Position numbers and translations under genes: made by a program
Part shown: one piece after another, positions 17,281 through 25,198 of the stretch
How the letters are laid out: each line of letters starts with the position of its first letter
Position numbering within the stretch: position 1 is the stretch's first letter
Notes under the pieces: generated by a model
What the model was told of the DNA's origin: nothing
Database searches by the model: none
What the model saw: the letters and a program-made list of their open reading frames with translations, nothing else
From: Sphingomonadales bacterium
Lineage (GTDB): Bacteria > Pseudomonadota > Alphaproteobacteria > Sphingomonadales > Sphingomonadaceae
NCBI GenBank assembly: GCA_027486415.1
Contig: JAIXPC010000002.1
Coordinates: 434,001 to 498,000 of the forward strand
Direction: 5' to 3'
Length of the DNA: 64,000 bases

Positions 17281-17943
17281 ATGGCTGATCTCAGGCGCTG
17301 GCTGCCGCAACTGGCTGGCAGCACGCTGGCGGATCGCGTCCGCGCCGGCTGCGCGGCGATACTGGGCATCACGCTGGCGGCGTTGGCATCAGGCCTGCTG
17401 CCGTCGGCACCTGGTGCAGCGTTGATGCTGGTCGCGCCCATCGGCGCATCGGCGGTGCTGGTGTTTGCCGTGCCGGCCAGCCCGCTGGCCCAGCCGTGGG
17501 CGGTGATCGGCGGCAACAGCATTTCGGCCGCGGTCGGCATGATCGTCGCGGCCCTGGTGCCGTCACCCGAAATTGCCGCCGGGGTGGCGGTGGGCGGCGC
17601 GATCATCGTGATGAGCCTGATGCGCTGCCTGCACCCGCCGGGCGGCGCTTCGGCGTTGACGGCGGTGCTGGGCACGCCGCTGCTGGCGCACAGCGGCCTG
17701 TGGTTTCCGCTGCTGCCTGTCGGCCTCAATTCGCTGGCGCTGGTGCTGGCTGCATGGGCCTGGCACCGAATTTCGGGCCACAGCTATCCCCACCGCCCGC
17801 CGGCGGCGGTTGCGCCGTTGTTCCACCGCGAGGACATGGACAAGGCGCTGGCCGAAATGCACGAGAGCTTCGACGTGGCGCCAGAGGATCTCGACGCGCT
17901 GCTCAACCGGGCAGAGGCCCACGCGAAGGCGCGCGGGCGTTAG
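17281..17943 (+). CDS. HPP family integral membrane protein
   Basis: 220 residues with four hydrophobic segments (about 22-42, 48-66, 72-105 and 130-165) and the family signature CLHPPGGASAL after the third. The C-terminal 45 residues are soluble and charged. HPP proteins have been linked to nitrite transport in plastids and cyanobacteria. In proteobacteria the role is undefined. The stop overlaps the convergent kynureninase stop. Confidence 0.85.
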   Translation: MADLRRWLPQLAGSTLADRVRAGCAAILGITLAALASGLLPSAPGAALMLVAPIGASAVLVFAVPASPLAQPWAVIGGNSISAAVGMIVAALVPSPEIAAGVAVGGAIIVMSLMRCLHPPGGASALTAVLGTPLLAHSGLWFPLLPVGLNSLALVLAAWAWHRISGHSYPHRPPAAVAPLFHREDMDKALAEMHESFDVAPEDLDALLNRAEAHAKARGR

Positions 17944-19160
17944 CTCACCATGCCCCGGGGCGCAAAGCGGTCGTCGCGCCATTCGCCGCTGGCCAGCACA
18001 TCCTCCACCGCCGCCAGTGCCAGCCCGATATCGGCAAAGCGGGTGGTGAGTGCCGGAAACCCGAAGCGCATGGCATCGGGCGGCCGCATGTCGCCGATCA
18101 CGCCGCGGGCGATCAGGGCGGTCATCACGCGGCGGGCTTCGGGATGGCGGATGATCACCTGCGCGCCGTGGCGTCCCGCCGGCAGCGCATCGACGCTGAT
18201 GCCCGGGATGGTGGCGGCGCCGGCGGCAAACAGGCGGACAAGCTGGCGTGACTTGGCTTCGGCCTGCGCCATGTCGATGCCCGCAAATGTCGCGACGCCG
18301 GCCTCCAGCGCGCGCATGGCCAGGATCGGCGGCGTGCCGGTGAGCAGGCGGCGGGCGCCTTCGGCCGGCGCATAATCGGCGGTAAAATCGAACGGACGGG
18401 CGTGACCCATCCAGCCGGTCAGGGCCGGCTGCGCCGTCTGCCAGTGGCGCCGGGCGAGATAGGCAAAGGCCGGCGCACCGGGGCCGCCGTTCAGATATTT
18501 GTAGCCGCAGCCGACCGCGAAATCCGCGCCATCGGCGTCGAGATTGACCACCAGCGCGCCGGCCGCGTGCGACAGATCCCACAGGGTGAGCGCGCCGGCG
18601 GCATGGGCGGCGGCGTTGACCGCGGCCATGTCGTGAACAAGGCCGGTCACATAATGCGCGTGGGAGACGAGCAGCAGCGCCACGTCCCCATCCAGCGCCG
18701 CCAGCAGATCGGCGCGCTTCACCCGCTTCAGCACCACGCCCGCCAGCCCGGCCAGACCCTGCATCACATAGGCATCGGTGGGGAAATCATCCGCCTCCAT
18801 CAGGATGGTGCGGCGGCCGGGGCGCAAGGCCAGCGCCGGGCTGGCCAGCTTGAACAGGTTGAGGCTGACCGAATCGCAGGCGACGACCGATTGGGGTTCG
18901 GCCCCGACAATGGGCGCGATGGCCGCACCCAGCGCCACCGGCAGATCGATCCAGCCGGCATCGTTCCAGCTGCGGATCAGGCCGGTGCCCCATTCGCCCC
19001 TTATTGTCTCTGCAAGCCGCTCTGGCAGTCCGGCAGGCAATGGCCCCAGCGAGTTGCCGTCCAGGTAGACAAGGCCCGGCGGCAGATCGAAGCGTGCGCG
19101 GGCGTGGGCCAGCGGGTCGGCGGCATCCAGTGCGGCCAGGTGGGCGGGATCGGGCATCAT
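17940..19160 (-). CDS. kynU: Kynureninase
   Basis: 406 residues, PLP enzyme cleaving kynurenine (or 3-hydroxykynurenine) to (hydroxy)anthranilate and alanine. The signatures are YLDGNSLGPLP at the N-terminus, LWDLSHAAGAL, and the PLP-lysine block GCGYKYLNGGPG. An ATG at 19160 was chosen because the domain begins immediately after it. The open frame extends upstream to 19475, but through the trcR promoter in reverse. kynA and kynB are not in the window, so the pathway is either completed elsewhere or the enzyme scavenges exogenous kynurenine. Confidence 0.94.
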   Translation of the reverse strand: MMPDPAHLAALDAADPLAHARARFDLPPGLVYLDGNSLGPLPAGLPERLAETIRGEWGTGLIRSWNDAGWIDLPVALGAAIAPIVGAEPQSVVACDSVSLNLFKLASPALALRPGRRTILMEADDFPTDAYVMQGLAGLAGVVLKRVKRADLLAALDGDVALLLVSHAHYVTGLVHDMAAVNAAAHAAGALTLWDLSHAAGALVVNLDADGADFAVGCGYKYLNGGPGAPAFAYLARRHWQTAQPALTGWMGHARPFDFTADYAPAEGARRLLTGTPPILAMRALEAGVATFAGIDMAQAEAKSRQLVRLFAAGAATIPGISVDALPAGRHGAQVIIRHPEARRVMTALIARGVIGDMRPPDAMRFGFPALTTRFADIGLALAAVEDVLASGEWRDDRFAPRGMVS

Positions 19161-19257
19161 CGCGCGCCCTTGCGCCACAGCCCGCGCTCCATTACAACCG
19201 GCAACTGCAGTGCCGTCCCGGAAGGGGCGGCCTTTTTTATTCGCGAAGGAGCCGATG

Positions 19258-19947
19258 ATGGCCGCCAAGTCCCTGCCCCTGATGCCGCACGCCACCGCCG
19301 CCTGGCTGGTCGACGAAAGTGCGCTGACCTTCAGCCAGATCGCCGAGTTCTGCGGCCTGCACGTTCTGGAAGTGCAGGCGATCGCCGACGATACCGCCGC
19401 CACCAAGCTGAAGGGCCGCGATCCCATCCGCGCTGGCGAACTGACCCGCGAAGAGCTGTCCAAGGGCGAGGCCAACCCGGATTACGAGATCAAGATGTCG
19501 CGCCTGCCTGAACAGGCCCGCCGCACGTCTGGCCCACGCTATACCCCGGTGTCCAAGCGCCAGGACAAGCCGGATGGCATCCTGTGGATCATCAAGAACC
19601 ACCCGGAAATCACCGACGGCCAGATTTCCAAGCTGATCGGCACGACGAAGACGACGATTGCCGCCATCCGCGACAAGAGCCACTGGAACTATGCCAACCT
19701 GCAGGCGCGTGATCCGGTGACGCTGGGCCTGACCAGCCAGCGCGAAATGGATGCGCTGGTCGCCGCGGCCGCCAAGAAGGCCGGCATCGATACCAGCGTC
19801 GATCCGGAAAAGGTGGAAGCCGACCGCGCCGCGCTGATCAACCAGCTGCAGGCGGAACGCCACGCCGCCGCCCATGCCCCGGAAACCCCGGTTTCGAGCT
19901 CGCCGGGGACGGCGCTGGAGCAGGGCGAGGCGCTGTTCCGCCGATAA
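19258..19947 (+). CDS. trcR: DUF1013 cell-cycle transcriptional regulator TrcR
   Basis: 229 residues. It is almost colinear with the alphaproteobacterial DUF1013 family: HATAAWLVDESALTFSQIAEFCGLH, then DPIRAGELTREEL, then ILWIIKNHPEITDGQISKLIGTTKTTI, a helix-turn-helix-like block, and RDKSHWNYANLQARDPVTLGL. The Caulobacter homologue TrcR travels with RNA polymerase and is needed for normal cell-cycle transcription. Tandem ATGs at 19255 and 19258 follow AAGGAG. The second has the better 6-base spacing. The gene stands alone, followed by an 11-base-pair hairpin. Confidence 0.93.
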   Translation: MAAKSLPLMPHATAAWLVDESALTFSQIAEFCGLHVLEVQAIADDTAATKLKGRDPIRAGELTREELSKGEANPDYEIKMSRLPEQARRTSGPRYTPVSKRQDKPDGILWIIKNHPEITDGQISKLIGTTKTTIAAIRDKSHWNYANLQARDPVTLGLTSQREMDALVAAAAKKAGIDTSVDPEKVEADRAALINQLQAERHAAAHAPETPVSSSPGTALEQGEALFRR

Positions 19948-19954
19948 GCCGCGC

Positions 19955-19979
19955 GCCGATAACGCGCAGCGTTATCGGC
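19955..19979 (+). terminator. Strong hairpin after trcR
   Basis: A perfect 11-base-pair stem: GCCGATAACGC, loop GCA, GCGTTATCGGC. It starts 7 bases after the trcR stop and is not followed by a T-run, so it may be an mRNA 3'-end stabiliser or a Rho-assisted terminator. The rest of the gap to 20122 holds GC-rich minor hairpins and repeat copy D. Confidence 0.6.
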
Positions 19980-20094
19980 CGACAGGCTGAGGCCGGCCGG
20001 CGGGGCGGCGCGCACCTGCGCGCCGAATCCGTTCGACGTCAGGCCGCGGCTTTGCCGTGGCTGCACTGCCCGCTCGCGGCATAACCCAACCAAT

Positions 20095-20116
20095 CCCTCC
20101 CCGCCTGCGGGAGGAG
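20095..20116. repeat. Intergenic palindromic repeat, copy D (degenerate)
   Basis: CCCTCCCCGC, CT, GCGGGAGGAG, preceded by AACCCAACCAAT. It is clearly related to copies A-C but has an imperfect stem. It lies between the trcR hairpin and the end of scpB. Confidence 0.6.
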
Positions 20117-20122
20117 TTGAGC

Positions 20123-20704
20123 CTACTCTTCCCGCCCGCCCAGCGGCAGCGGCAGTTCCTTCGGCGGTTCGCGATCCAGCAGGCCGGCAGCCTTCAGATC
20201 GGCCATGCCGGGCAGATCGCGCCTGCTGGCGAGGTTGAAGTGCGCCAGGAATTCCGGCGTGGTCGCATATTGCAGCGGCCGGCCCGGTGTTTCGCGGCGA
20301 CCGGCGGGGCGGACCCAGCCCGCCTCCATCAGCACGTCGATGGTGCCGCCCGATACCGCAACCCCGCGGATTTCCTCGATTTCCGGGCGCGTCACCGGTT
20401 CGTGATAGGCGATCACCGCCAGCGTTTCGACAGCCGCGCGGGACAGTTTCTTCACCGTCTCGCGGCTGGTCCGCAGGAAATGGCCAAGGTCGGGCGCCGA
20501 CTGGAACTGCCAGCGGCCGCCGCGCTCGACGAGGTTGATGCCGCGCGGTTCATAGCTCGCGGCCAGCGCGCGCAGCGTCGGCAGCAGGTCGCCACGTTCG
20601 CCGACATGTTTGGTGATCTCGCCCAGTGTCAGCGGCGCTTCGGCGGCGAACAAGATGGCTTCCAGCGCGCGGGTGAGGGCAAGGTCGTGCGCCTCTTCAG
20701 TCAT
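20123..20704 (-). CDS. scpB: Segregation and condensation protein B (ScpB)
   Basis: 193 residues, tandem winged-helix protein: ALTRALEAILFAAEAPLTLGEI at the N-terminus and ETLAVIAYHEPVTRPEIEEIRGVAVSGG in the second domain are ScpB signatures. It dimerises and binds ScpA in the SMC condensin complex. The start overlaps the scpA stop by 8 bases. It is the last gene of the operon, with copy D as a possible 3' element. In many relatives tatABC follows here, but in this window it does not. Confidence 0.95.
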   Translation of the reverse strand: MTEEAHDLALTRALEAILFAAEAPLTLGEITKHVGERGDLLPTLRALAASYEPRGINLVERGGRWQFQSAPDLGHFLRTSRETVKKLSRAAVETLAVIAYHEPVTRPEIEEIRGVAVSGGTIDVLMEAGWVRPAGRRETPGRPLQYATTPEFLAHFNLASRRDLPGMADLKAAGLLDREPPKELPLPLGGREE

Positions 20705-21473
20705 GCTTGGCTCTCAGCAGGATGGGGGCAAAGGCGGCGCCCTGGCTGAGCGAGACCTTGCCCTGGCGGGTCAGCTCCAGCGCCGCGACGAAGCTGGAGG
20801 CCAGCACCGATCGGGCATAGGATTCGTCGGCCAGATCGGCGGGCAGAAAGCGGGCCAGCTCGGTCCAGTCGATGCTGCGCCCCAAAAGATGTTCAAGCCG
20901 TTCAATGGCTTCATCCAGCGCCATCACCGGCCGCCGGCGCACGACGTGGACCGACTTGCTGCGCCGCGCGGTGATCGCGCCATAGGCGGACATCAGGTCG
21001 TAATAGCTGCATTCGTAAACCGCCTGCCGGTCTTCGGCGAGGCCTTCCGGGTTGGGGCGGCGGAACATGTCCCACCCCAGCTGCGGGCGGGCGAGCAGTT
21101 TCTGGCCGGCTTCGCGCATGGCTTCCAGCCGCTGCAGCTGGAACTGCAGTTTCAGCGCCAGTTCGGCCGGATCGGGTTCTGCCTCAGGGTCTTTCGGCAG
21201 CAGCAGGAGCGATTTCAGATAGGCCAGCCACGCCGCCATCACCAGGTAATCGGCTGCGAGTTCAAGGCTCAAGGCCTTGGCGTCGCGGATGAAATCCAGA
21301 TATTGATCGACCAGCGCCAGGATCGAGATCTGCGACAGGTCCACCTTTTGCGCGCGCGCCAGGGTGAGCAGCAGGTCGAGCGGGCCTTCCCAGCTGCCAA
21401 GTTGCAGGATCAGCGCCGAAGGCTCCGGCCCGGCGCGCACCGGCAGGTCGAACTGTTCGGCCGTCTCGCTCAC
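20697..21473 (-). CDS. scpA: Segregation and condensation protein A (ScpA)
   Basis: 258 residues, kleisin subunit of SMC-ScpAB. The family motifs are WEGPLDLLLTLARAQKVDLSQISI and ALSLELAADYLVMAAWLAYLKS, with a winged-helix C-terminus. It starts at a GTG at 21473 whose last bases overlap the nagZ stop (GTGA). The longer reading to 21509 would extend into nagZ for no domain gain. It bridges the SMC heads and acts in chromosome compaction and origin segregation. Confidence 0.95.
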   Translation of the reverse strand: MSETAEQFDLPVRAGPEPSALILQLGSWEGPLDLLLTLARAQKVDLSQISILALVDQYLDFIRDAKALSLELAADYLVMAAWLAYLKSLLLLPKDPEAEPDPAELALKLQFQLQRLEAMREAGQKLLARPQLGWDMFRRPNPEGLAEDRQAVYECSYYDLMSAYGAITARRSKSVHVVRRRPVMALDEAIERLEHLLGRSIDWTELARFLPADLADESYARSVLASSFVAALELTRQGKVSLSQGAAFAPILLRAKHD

Positions 21474-22513
21474 GCGCAGGCCAGCAGCGCGTCGCGGGCC
21501 ACGGCCCATTCGGCGACGGGGGTCGCATCACCCGGCCCCATCCAGGCCATGGCGGCGGCAAGGCGCCGGGCGGCGGCCGCGCTCATCACTGGCGCTGATT
21601 CGACGATCGACCGCATCTCGGCAAAATCGCCGGAACAATGCAGCGCGATATCGCAGCCGGCATCCAGGCAGGCGAGGGCACGCGCACCGAAATCGGCTAG
21701 CGCGTTGCTGCCCGGCGGATGGCCGCCCGATTGCGGGTTGCCCAGCGCGTGCATGCCCAGATCGTCGGACATCAGCAGGCCGCCAAAGCCGATATCGTGG
21801 CGAATGAAATCAATCACCTGCGGCGACAGCGTGGCGCAGCGGTTTGCGTCGAGCGCGGTGTAGGTGATGTGCGCCGTCATCGCCATCGGCGCGTTGGCCA
21901 GCCGCCGGAACGGTTCGAAATCACGCTCGAGTTCGTCGCGGCTGGCGGTGACGACGGGCAGTTCGAGATGGCTGTCGGCCCGGGCGCGGCCGTGGCCGGG
22001 GATATGCTTGACGACGCCGCAGATGCCGCCGGCCTGGAAGCCATCGAGCACTGCCTTGCCCAGCGCGGAAACGATCATCGGTTCGGCGCCAAAGCTGCGA
22101 TCACCAATGATGTCATGTCCTTCCAGGTCGCGCACATCGAGCAGTGGCAGGCAATCGACATTGATGCCTAGGTCGCGCAGCAGCGCCGCCAGCGCCAGCG
22201 CGTTCAGCCGGCAGGCCTCGATCGCGGTGATCGGGGCCTTGTCGTAAAGCTTGCCGAACGTCTCGCCGGTGGGGAATTCCGGCCAGTGCGGCGGGCGCAG
22301 CCGGGCGACGCGGCCGCCTTCCTGATCGATCAGGATCGGCACGTCGCGGCCCGCCAGGTCGCGCAGGCTTTGCGTCAGCGCGCGCACCTGATCGGGCGAA
22401 TCCACGTTGCGTTTGAACAGGATATAGCCCGCCGGGTCGGCTGACTTGAACAGCGCGCGTTCGTCGTCGTTCAGGGCAAGGCCGGCCAGACCGAGGAAGA
22501 GCGGTTGCATCAT
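21470..22513 (-). CDS. nagZ: Beta-N-acetylhexosaminidase NagZ
   Basis: 347 residues, glycoside hydrolase family 3 single-domain type. The signature KHIPGHGRARADSHLELP (HxGxGxxxxDSH) provides the unusual His-Asp acid/base dyad, and MSDDLGMHAL contains the nucleophile Asp. It removes GlcNAc from anhydro-muropeptides in cytoplasmic cell-wall recycling and can influence beta-lactamase induction. The ATG at 22513 overlaps the SPOR-gene stop in ATGA; a second ATG follows directly. Confidence 0.95.
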   Translation of the reverse strand: MMQPLFLGLAGLALNDDERALFKSADPAGYILFKRNVDSPDQVRALTQSLRDLAGRDVPILIDQEGGRVARLRPPHWPEFPTGETFGKLYDKAPITAIEACRLNALALAALLRDLGINVDCLPLLDVRDLEGHDIIGDRSFGAEPMIVSALGKAVLDGFQAGGICGVVKHIPGHGRARADSHLELPVVTASRDELERDFEPFRRLANAPMAMTAHITYTALDANRCATLSPQVIDFIRHDIGFGGLLMSDDLGMHALGNPQSGGHPPGSNALADFGARALACLDAGCDIALHCSGDFAEMRSIVESAPVMSAAAARRLAAAMAWMGPGDATPVAEWAVARDALLACA

Positions 22514-23379
22514 TTCTTCACCGCTTCGCAGGCGCCCTTGGCGGCCAGGATGGCCTTGCAGGCGGCGTCCACATCTGCGGCGGTGCCGCGCACGCGCCAC
22601 ATCTCCTTGCCGCTGGACGAGGTGACCTTCTGGATCCTCTTGCCCGAAAGTCCGCCCTTGCCGGCGACGCGCGACCATTCCTCCTCGGCCTTGGCCTCGC
22701 TGGAAAAAGCGCCGATCTGCACCACGCCGCTGCCGGATTTGGCCGGGGCGGTGGCAGGCTTTGCCGCCGGGGTGACCGGTTTTGCCGGCGCGCTGGCCGC
22801 GGGCGGCGGTTTGATGACCGGCGCTGGCGCGGCGGCTGCGGGTGCCGGGCGGACGATGGGCGGCGGAGCCGGCGGGGTGACAGGGCGGGCCGGCGCAGTG
22901 CGCGGCGCGGCGGCGGGCTGGCCGGCGGGCACCACCTGCACCGGCACGGGCTGGCCGGCGACGGGTGCCGTGGCCGGCGCTGTGGCAGGCGGCGCGCTGC
23001 CGGGTGGCAGCAGATCGCGCGGACGGCCCACCGGTTCTTCGGGCAGGGCGCCCATGTCGATCACGCTGCCGGGGTTTTCCCCGCGCACGGCCTCGTGGAT
23101 CACTTCGCCCTCGCCATCAACCTCCATGCCCTGTCGGTCGGCGGGCGGCACCTTGTAGGGGCCGGGATCAGCCTCGATCAGCGGGGCCTGGGACGCCTCC
23201 ATATAGCCTTGCGTCGATCCGCCATCGCGGCGGCCGAGCAGCATGAGGAGGGCGACAGCGGCGACCGCGCCCAGTGCCAGCACGGCAATGGCGATGTTGA
23301 GGATCGGGCGCTTCTGTGGCTGGGCGCGCAGCGGCGCGGCTTCGGCCAGCCAGGGGGCGTCCTCATCACGTTGGGCCAT
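22510..23379 (-). CDS. SPOR-domain membrane protein
   Basis: 289 residues: a cytoplasmic N-terminus, one membrane helix at about 26-48 and a periplasmic segment. A long Pro/Ala-rich linker (about 125-210) is followed by a C-terminal SPOR domain starting VVQIGAFSSEAKAEEEW. SPOR domains bind denuded glycan strands at the division septum. FtsN-like in layout but without recognisable FtsN essential helices, so division-site protein is as far as I would go. The start overlaps the argS stop by one base (TGATG). Confidence 0.88.
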   Translation of the reverse strand: MAQRDEDAPWLAEAAPLRAQPQKRPILNIAIAVLALGAVAAVALLMLLGRRDGGSTQGYMEASQAPLIEADPGPYKVPPADRQGMEVDGEGEVIHEAVRGENPGSVIDMGALPEEPVGRPRDLLPPGSAPPATAPATAPVAGQPVPVQVVPAGQPAAAPRTAPARPVTPPAPPPIVRPAPAAAAPAPVIKPPPAASAPAKPVTPAAKPATAPAKSGSGVVQIGAFSSEAKAEEEWSRVAGKGGLSGKRIQKVTSSSGKEMWRVRGTAADVDAACKAILAAKGACEAVKK

Positions 23380-25100
23380 CAGTGCAGCTCCTCGGCAGCC
23401 GCCACGCCGATCACGGCGAGGCCGTTGCGGATCACCTGCCCCACGGCGCGGGCCATCGCCAGCCGCGCCGCCGTCAGGTCGGGGCGGTCTGCCAGCACAA
23501 AGCGGCGGGTCGCATCATCGTTGCCGGCGTTCCACTGGCTGTGGAAGGCGGCGGCGAGATCACCCAGATAGAAGGCGATGCGGTGCGGTTCGCGCGCGTC
23601 GGCGGCCTGCTCCACCTGGCGCGGGAAGCTGGCCGCCATCTTCACCACCGCCAGTTCATCGGCGTCCAGCAGCGACAGATCGGGTTCGGGCAGCGCGATG
23701 CCGGCCTCTGCCACCTTGCGGCCAAGGCTGGCGATGCGGGCGTGGGCGTATTGGACATAGAACACCGGGTTGTCGCGGCTCTGTTCCACCACCTTGGCGA
23801 AATCGAAATCCATCAGCGATTCCGGCCGCTTGGTGAGCATGACGAAGCGCACGACGTCCTTGCCGACTTCCTCCACGACCTCGCCCAGCGTGACGAAGGT
23901 GCCGGCGCGCTTGGACATCTTCACCGGTTCGCCGGCGCGCAGCAGCTTGACGAGGTTGACGATCTTGATGTCGAGCGGGACCCGGCCATCCGACAGCGCC
24001 TTCACCGCCGCCGTCATGCGCTTCACATAGCCGGCGTGATCGGCGCCGAAGATGTTGACCAGCGCGTCATAGCCCCGGGTCAGCTTGTCCCAGTGATAGG
24101 CGACATCGCCGGCAAAATAGGTCCAGCTGCCGTTGGATTTCATCATCGCCCGGTCCTGATCGTCGCCGAAATCGGTCGAGCGGAACAGGGTCTGTGGGCG
24201 CGGTTCCCAATCGTCGGCGGCTTCGCCCTTGGGTTTTTCCAGCACGCCTTCATAGATCAGGCCCCTGGCCTTCAGCGTGTCGAGCGCCTCGGCCACCTTC
24301 GGCCCCAGCGAGGCTTCGGAGAAAAACTCGTCCTGTTCGATACCCAGCAGCGCCAGATCGGCACGGATGCGCTCCATCATCAGGGCGACGGTGCGGGTGC
24401 GGAACAGGGTGAGCCATTCGCCTTCGGGGGCCGCCACGTAACGATCCCCGAATTCGGCAGCAAATTCCTGCCCGACCGGCACCAGATAGTCGCCGGGATA
24501 GAGGCCTTCCGGGATCTCGATCGTCTCGCCCAGCGCCTCGCGGTACCGCAGATGGGCGGAGCGGGCGAGCGTATCGACCTGCCCGCCGGCATCGTTGATG
24601 TAATATTCCCTGGTCACCTGCCAGCCGGCAAAGGCGAGCAGGCCGGCAAGCGCGTCGCCAACGACGGCGCCGCGGCAATGGCCCATGTGCATCGGGCCGG
24701 TGGGATTGGCCGAGACATATTCGACGTTGATGCGCTTGCCGGCGCCGGCGGTGGAGCGGCCATAATCGGCACCCGCACCCAGCATGGCGCTGATCTGGCC
24801 ATGCCACACGCTGTCGGCGAGCTTCAGATTGATGAAACCCGGCCCCGCGACATCGGCAGCGGCAATGCCCGGCTTGCCCTTCAGCACGGCCACCAGCGCC
24901 TCGGCAAGGGCGCGCGGGTTCATGCCCGCGGGCTTGGCCAGCACCATCGCGGCGTTGGTGGCCAGATCGCCGTGGCTGGCGTCGCGCGGCGGTTCAACCG
25001 TGACGTTGGCGAAGCTCAGGCCGGCGGGCAGCGTGCCGGCGGCCACCAGCTCTTCAAGCGCGCCGGTCACGATGGCGGCATAGTCGGCAAACAGGTTCAC
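23379..25100 (-). CDS. argS: Arginyl-tRNA synthetase
   Basis: 573 residues, class I. The Arg_tRNA_synt_N domain is at the start, HIGH is HMGH (residues 138-141) within SANPTGPMHMGHCRGAV, and the KMSKS loop is KMSKRAGTF, as often in ArgS. The C-terminal DALR anticodon-binding domain includes AHARIASL. It charges tRNA-Arg. It is the first gene of the minus-strand block, and the region 25101-25198 upstream carries a possible terminator of the preceding gene. Confidence 0.97.
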   Translation of the reverse strand: MNLFADYAAIVTGALEELVAAGTLPAGLSFANVTVEPPRDASHGDLATNAAMVLAKPAGMNPRALAEALVAVLKGKPGIAAADVAGPGFINLKLADSVWHGQISAMLGAGADYGRSTAGAGKRINVEYVSANPTGPMHMGHCRGAVVGDALAGLLAFAGWQVTREYYINDAGGQVDTLARSAHLRYREALGETIEIPEGLYPGDYLVPVGQEFAAEFGDRYVAAPEGEWLTLFRTRTVALMMERIRADLALLGIEQDEFFSEASLGPKVAEALDTLKARGLIYEGVLEKPKGEAADDWEPRPQTLFRSTDFGDDQDRAMMKSNGSWTYFAGDVAYHWDKLTRGYDALVNIFGADHAGYVKRMTAAVKALSDGRVPLDIKIVNLVKLLRAGEPVKMSKRAGTFVTLGEVVEEVGKDVVRFVMLTKRPESLMDFDFAKVVEQSRDNPVFYVQYAHARIASLGRKVAEAGIALPEPDLSLLDADELAVVKMAASFPRQVEQAADAREPHRIAFYLGDLAAAFHSQWNAGNDDATRRFVLADRPDLTAARLAMARAVGQVIRNGLAVIGVAAAEELH

Positions 25101-25122
25101 GTGGGCTCAGCTTTGCGATGAA

Positions 25123-25142
25123 GGAACAGGATTGGCTGTTCC
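25123..25142 (-). terminator. Possible terminator between acyl-CoA synthetase and argS
   Basis: A perfect 7-base-pair inverted repeat, GGAACAG and CTGTTCC with a six-base loop, located 57 bases beyond the acyl-CoA synthetase stop and 23 bases before argS. On the minus strand the stem is followed by TTCAT, a weak U-tract. Confidence 0.4.
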
Positions 25143-25198
25143 CTAACGCCAAGCGGCGCGTGCGTCCATCAGGGTCGGATATTGCGCCGCGCTGCGTA

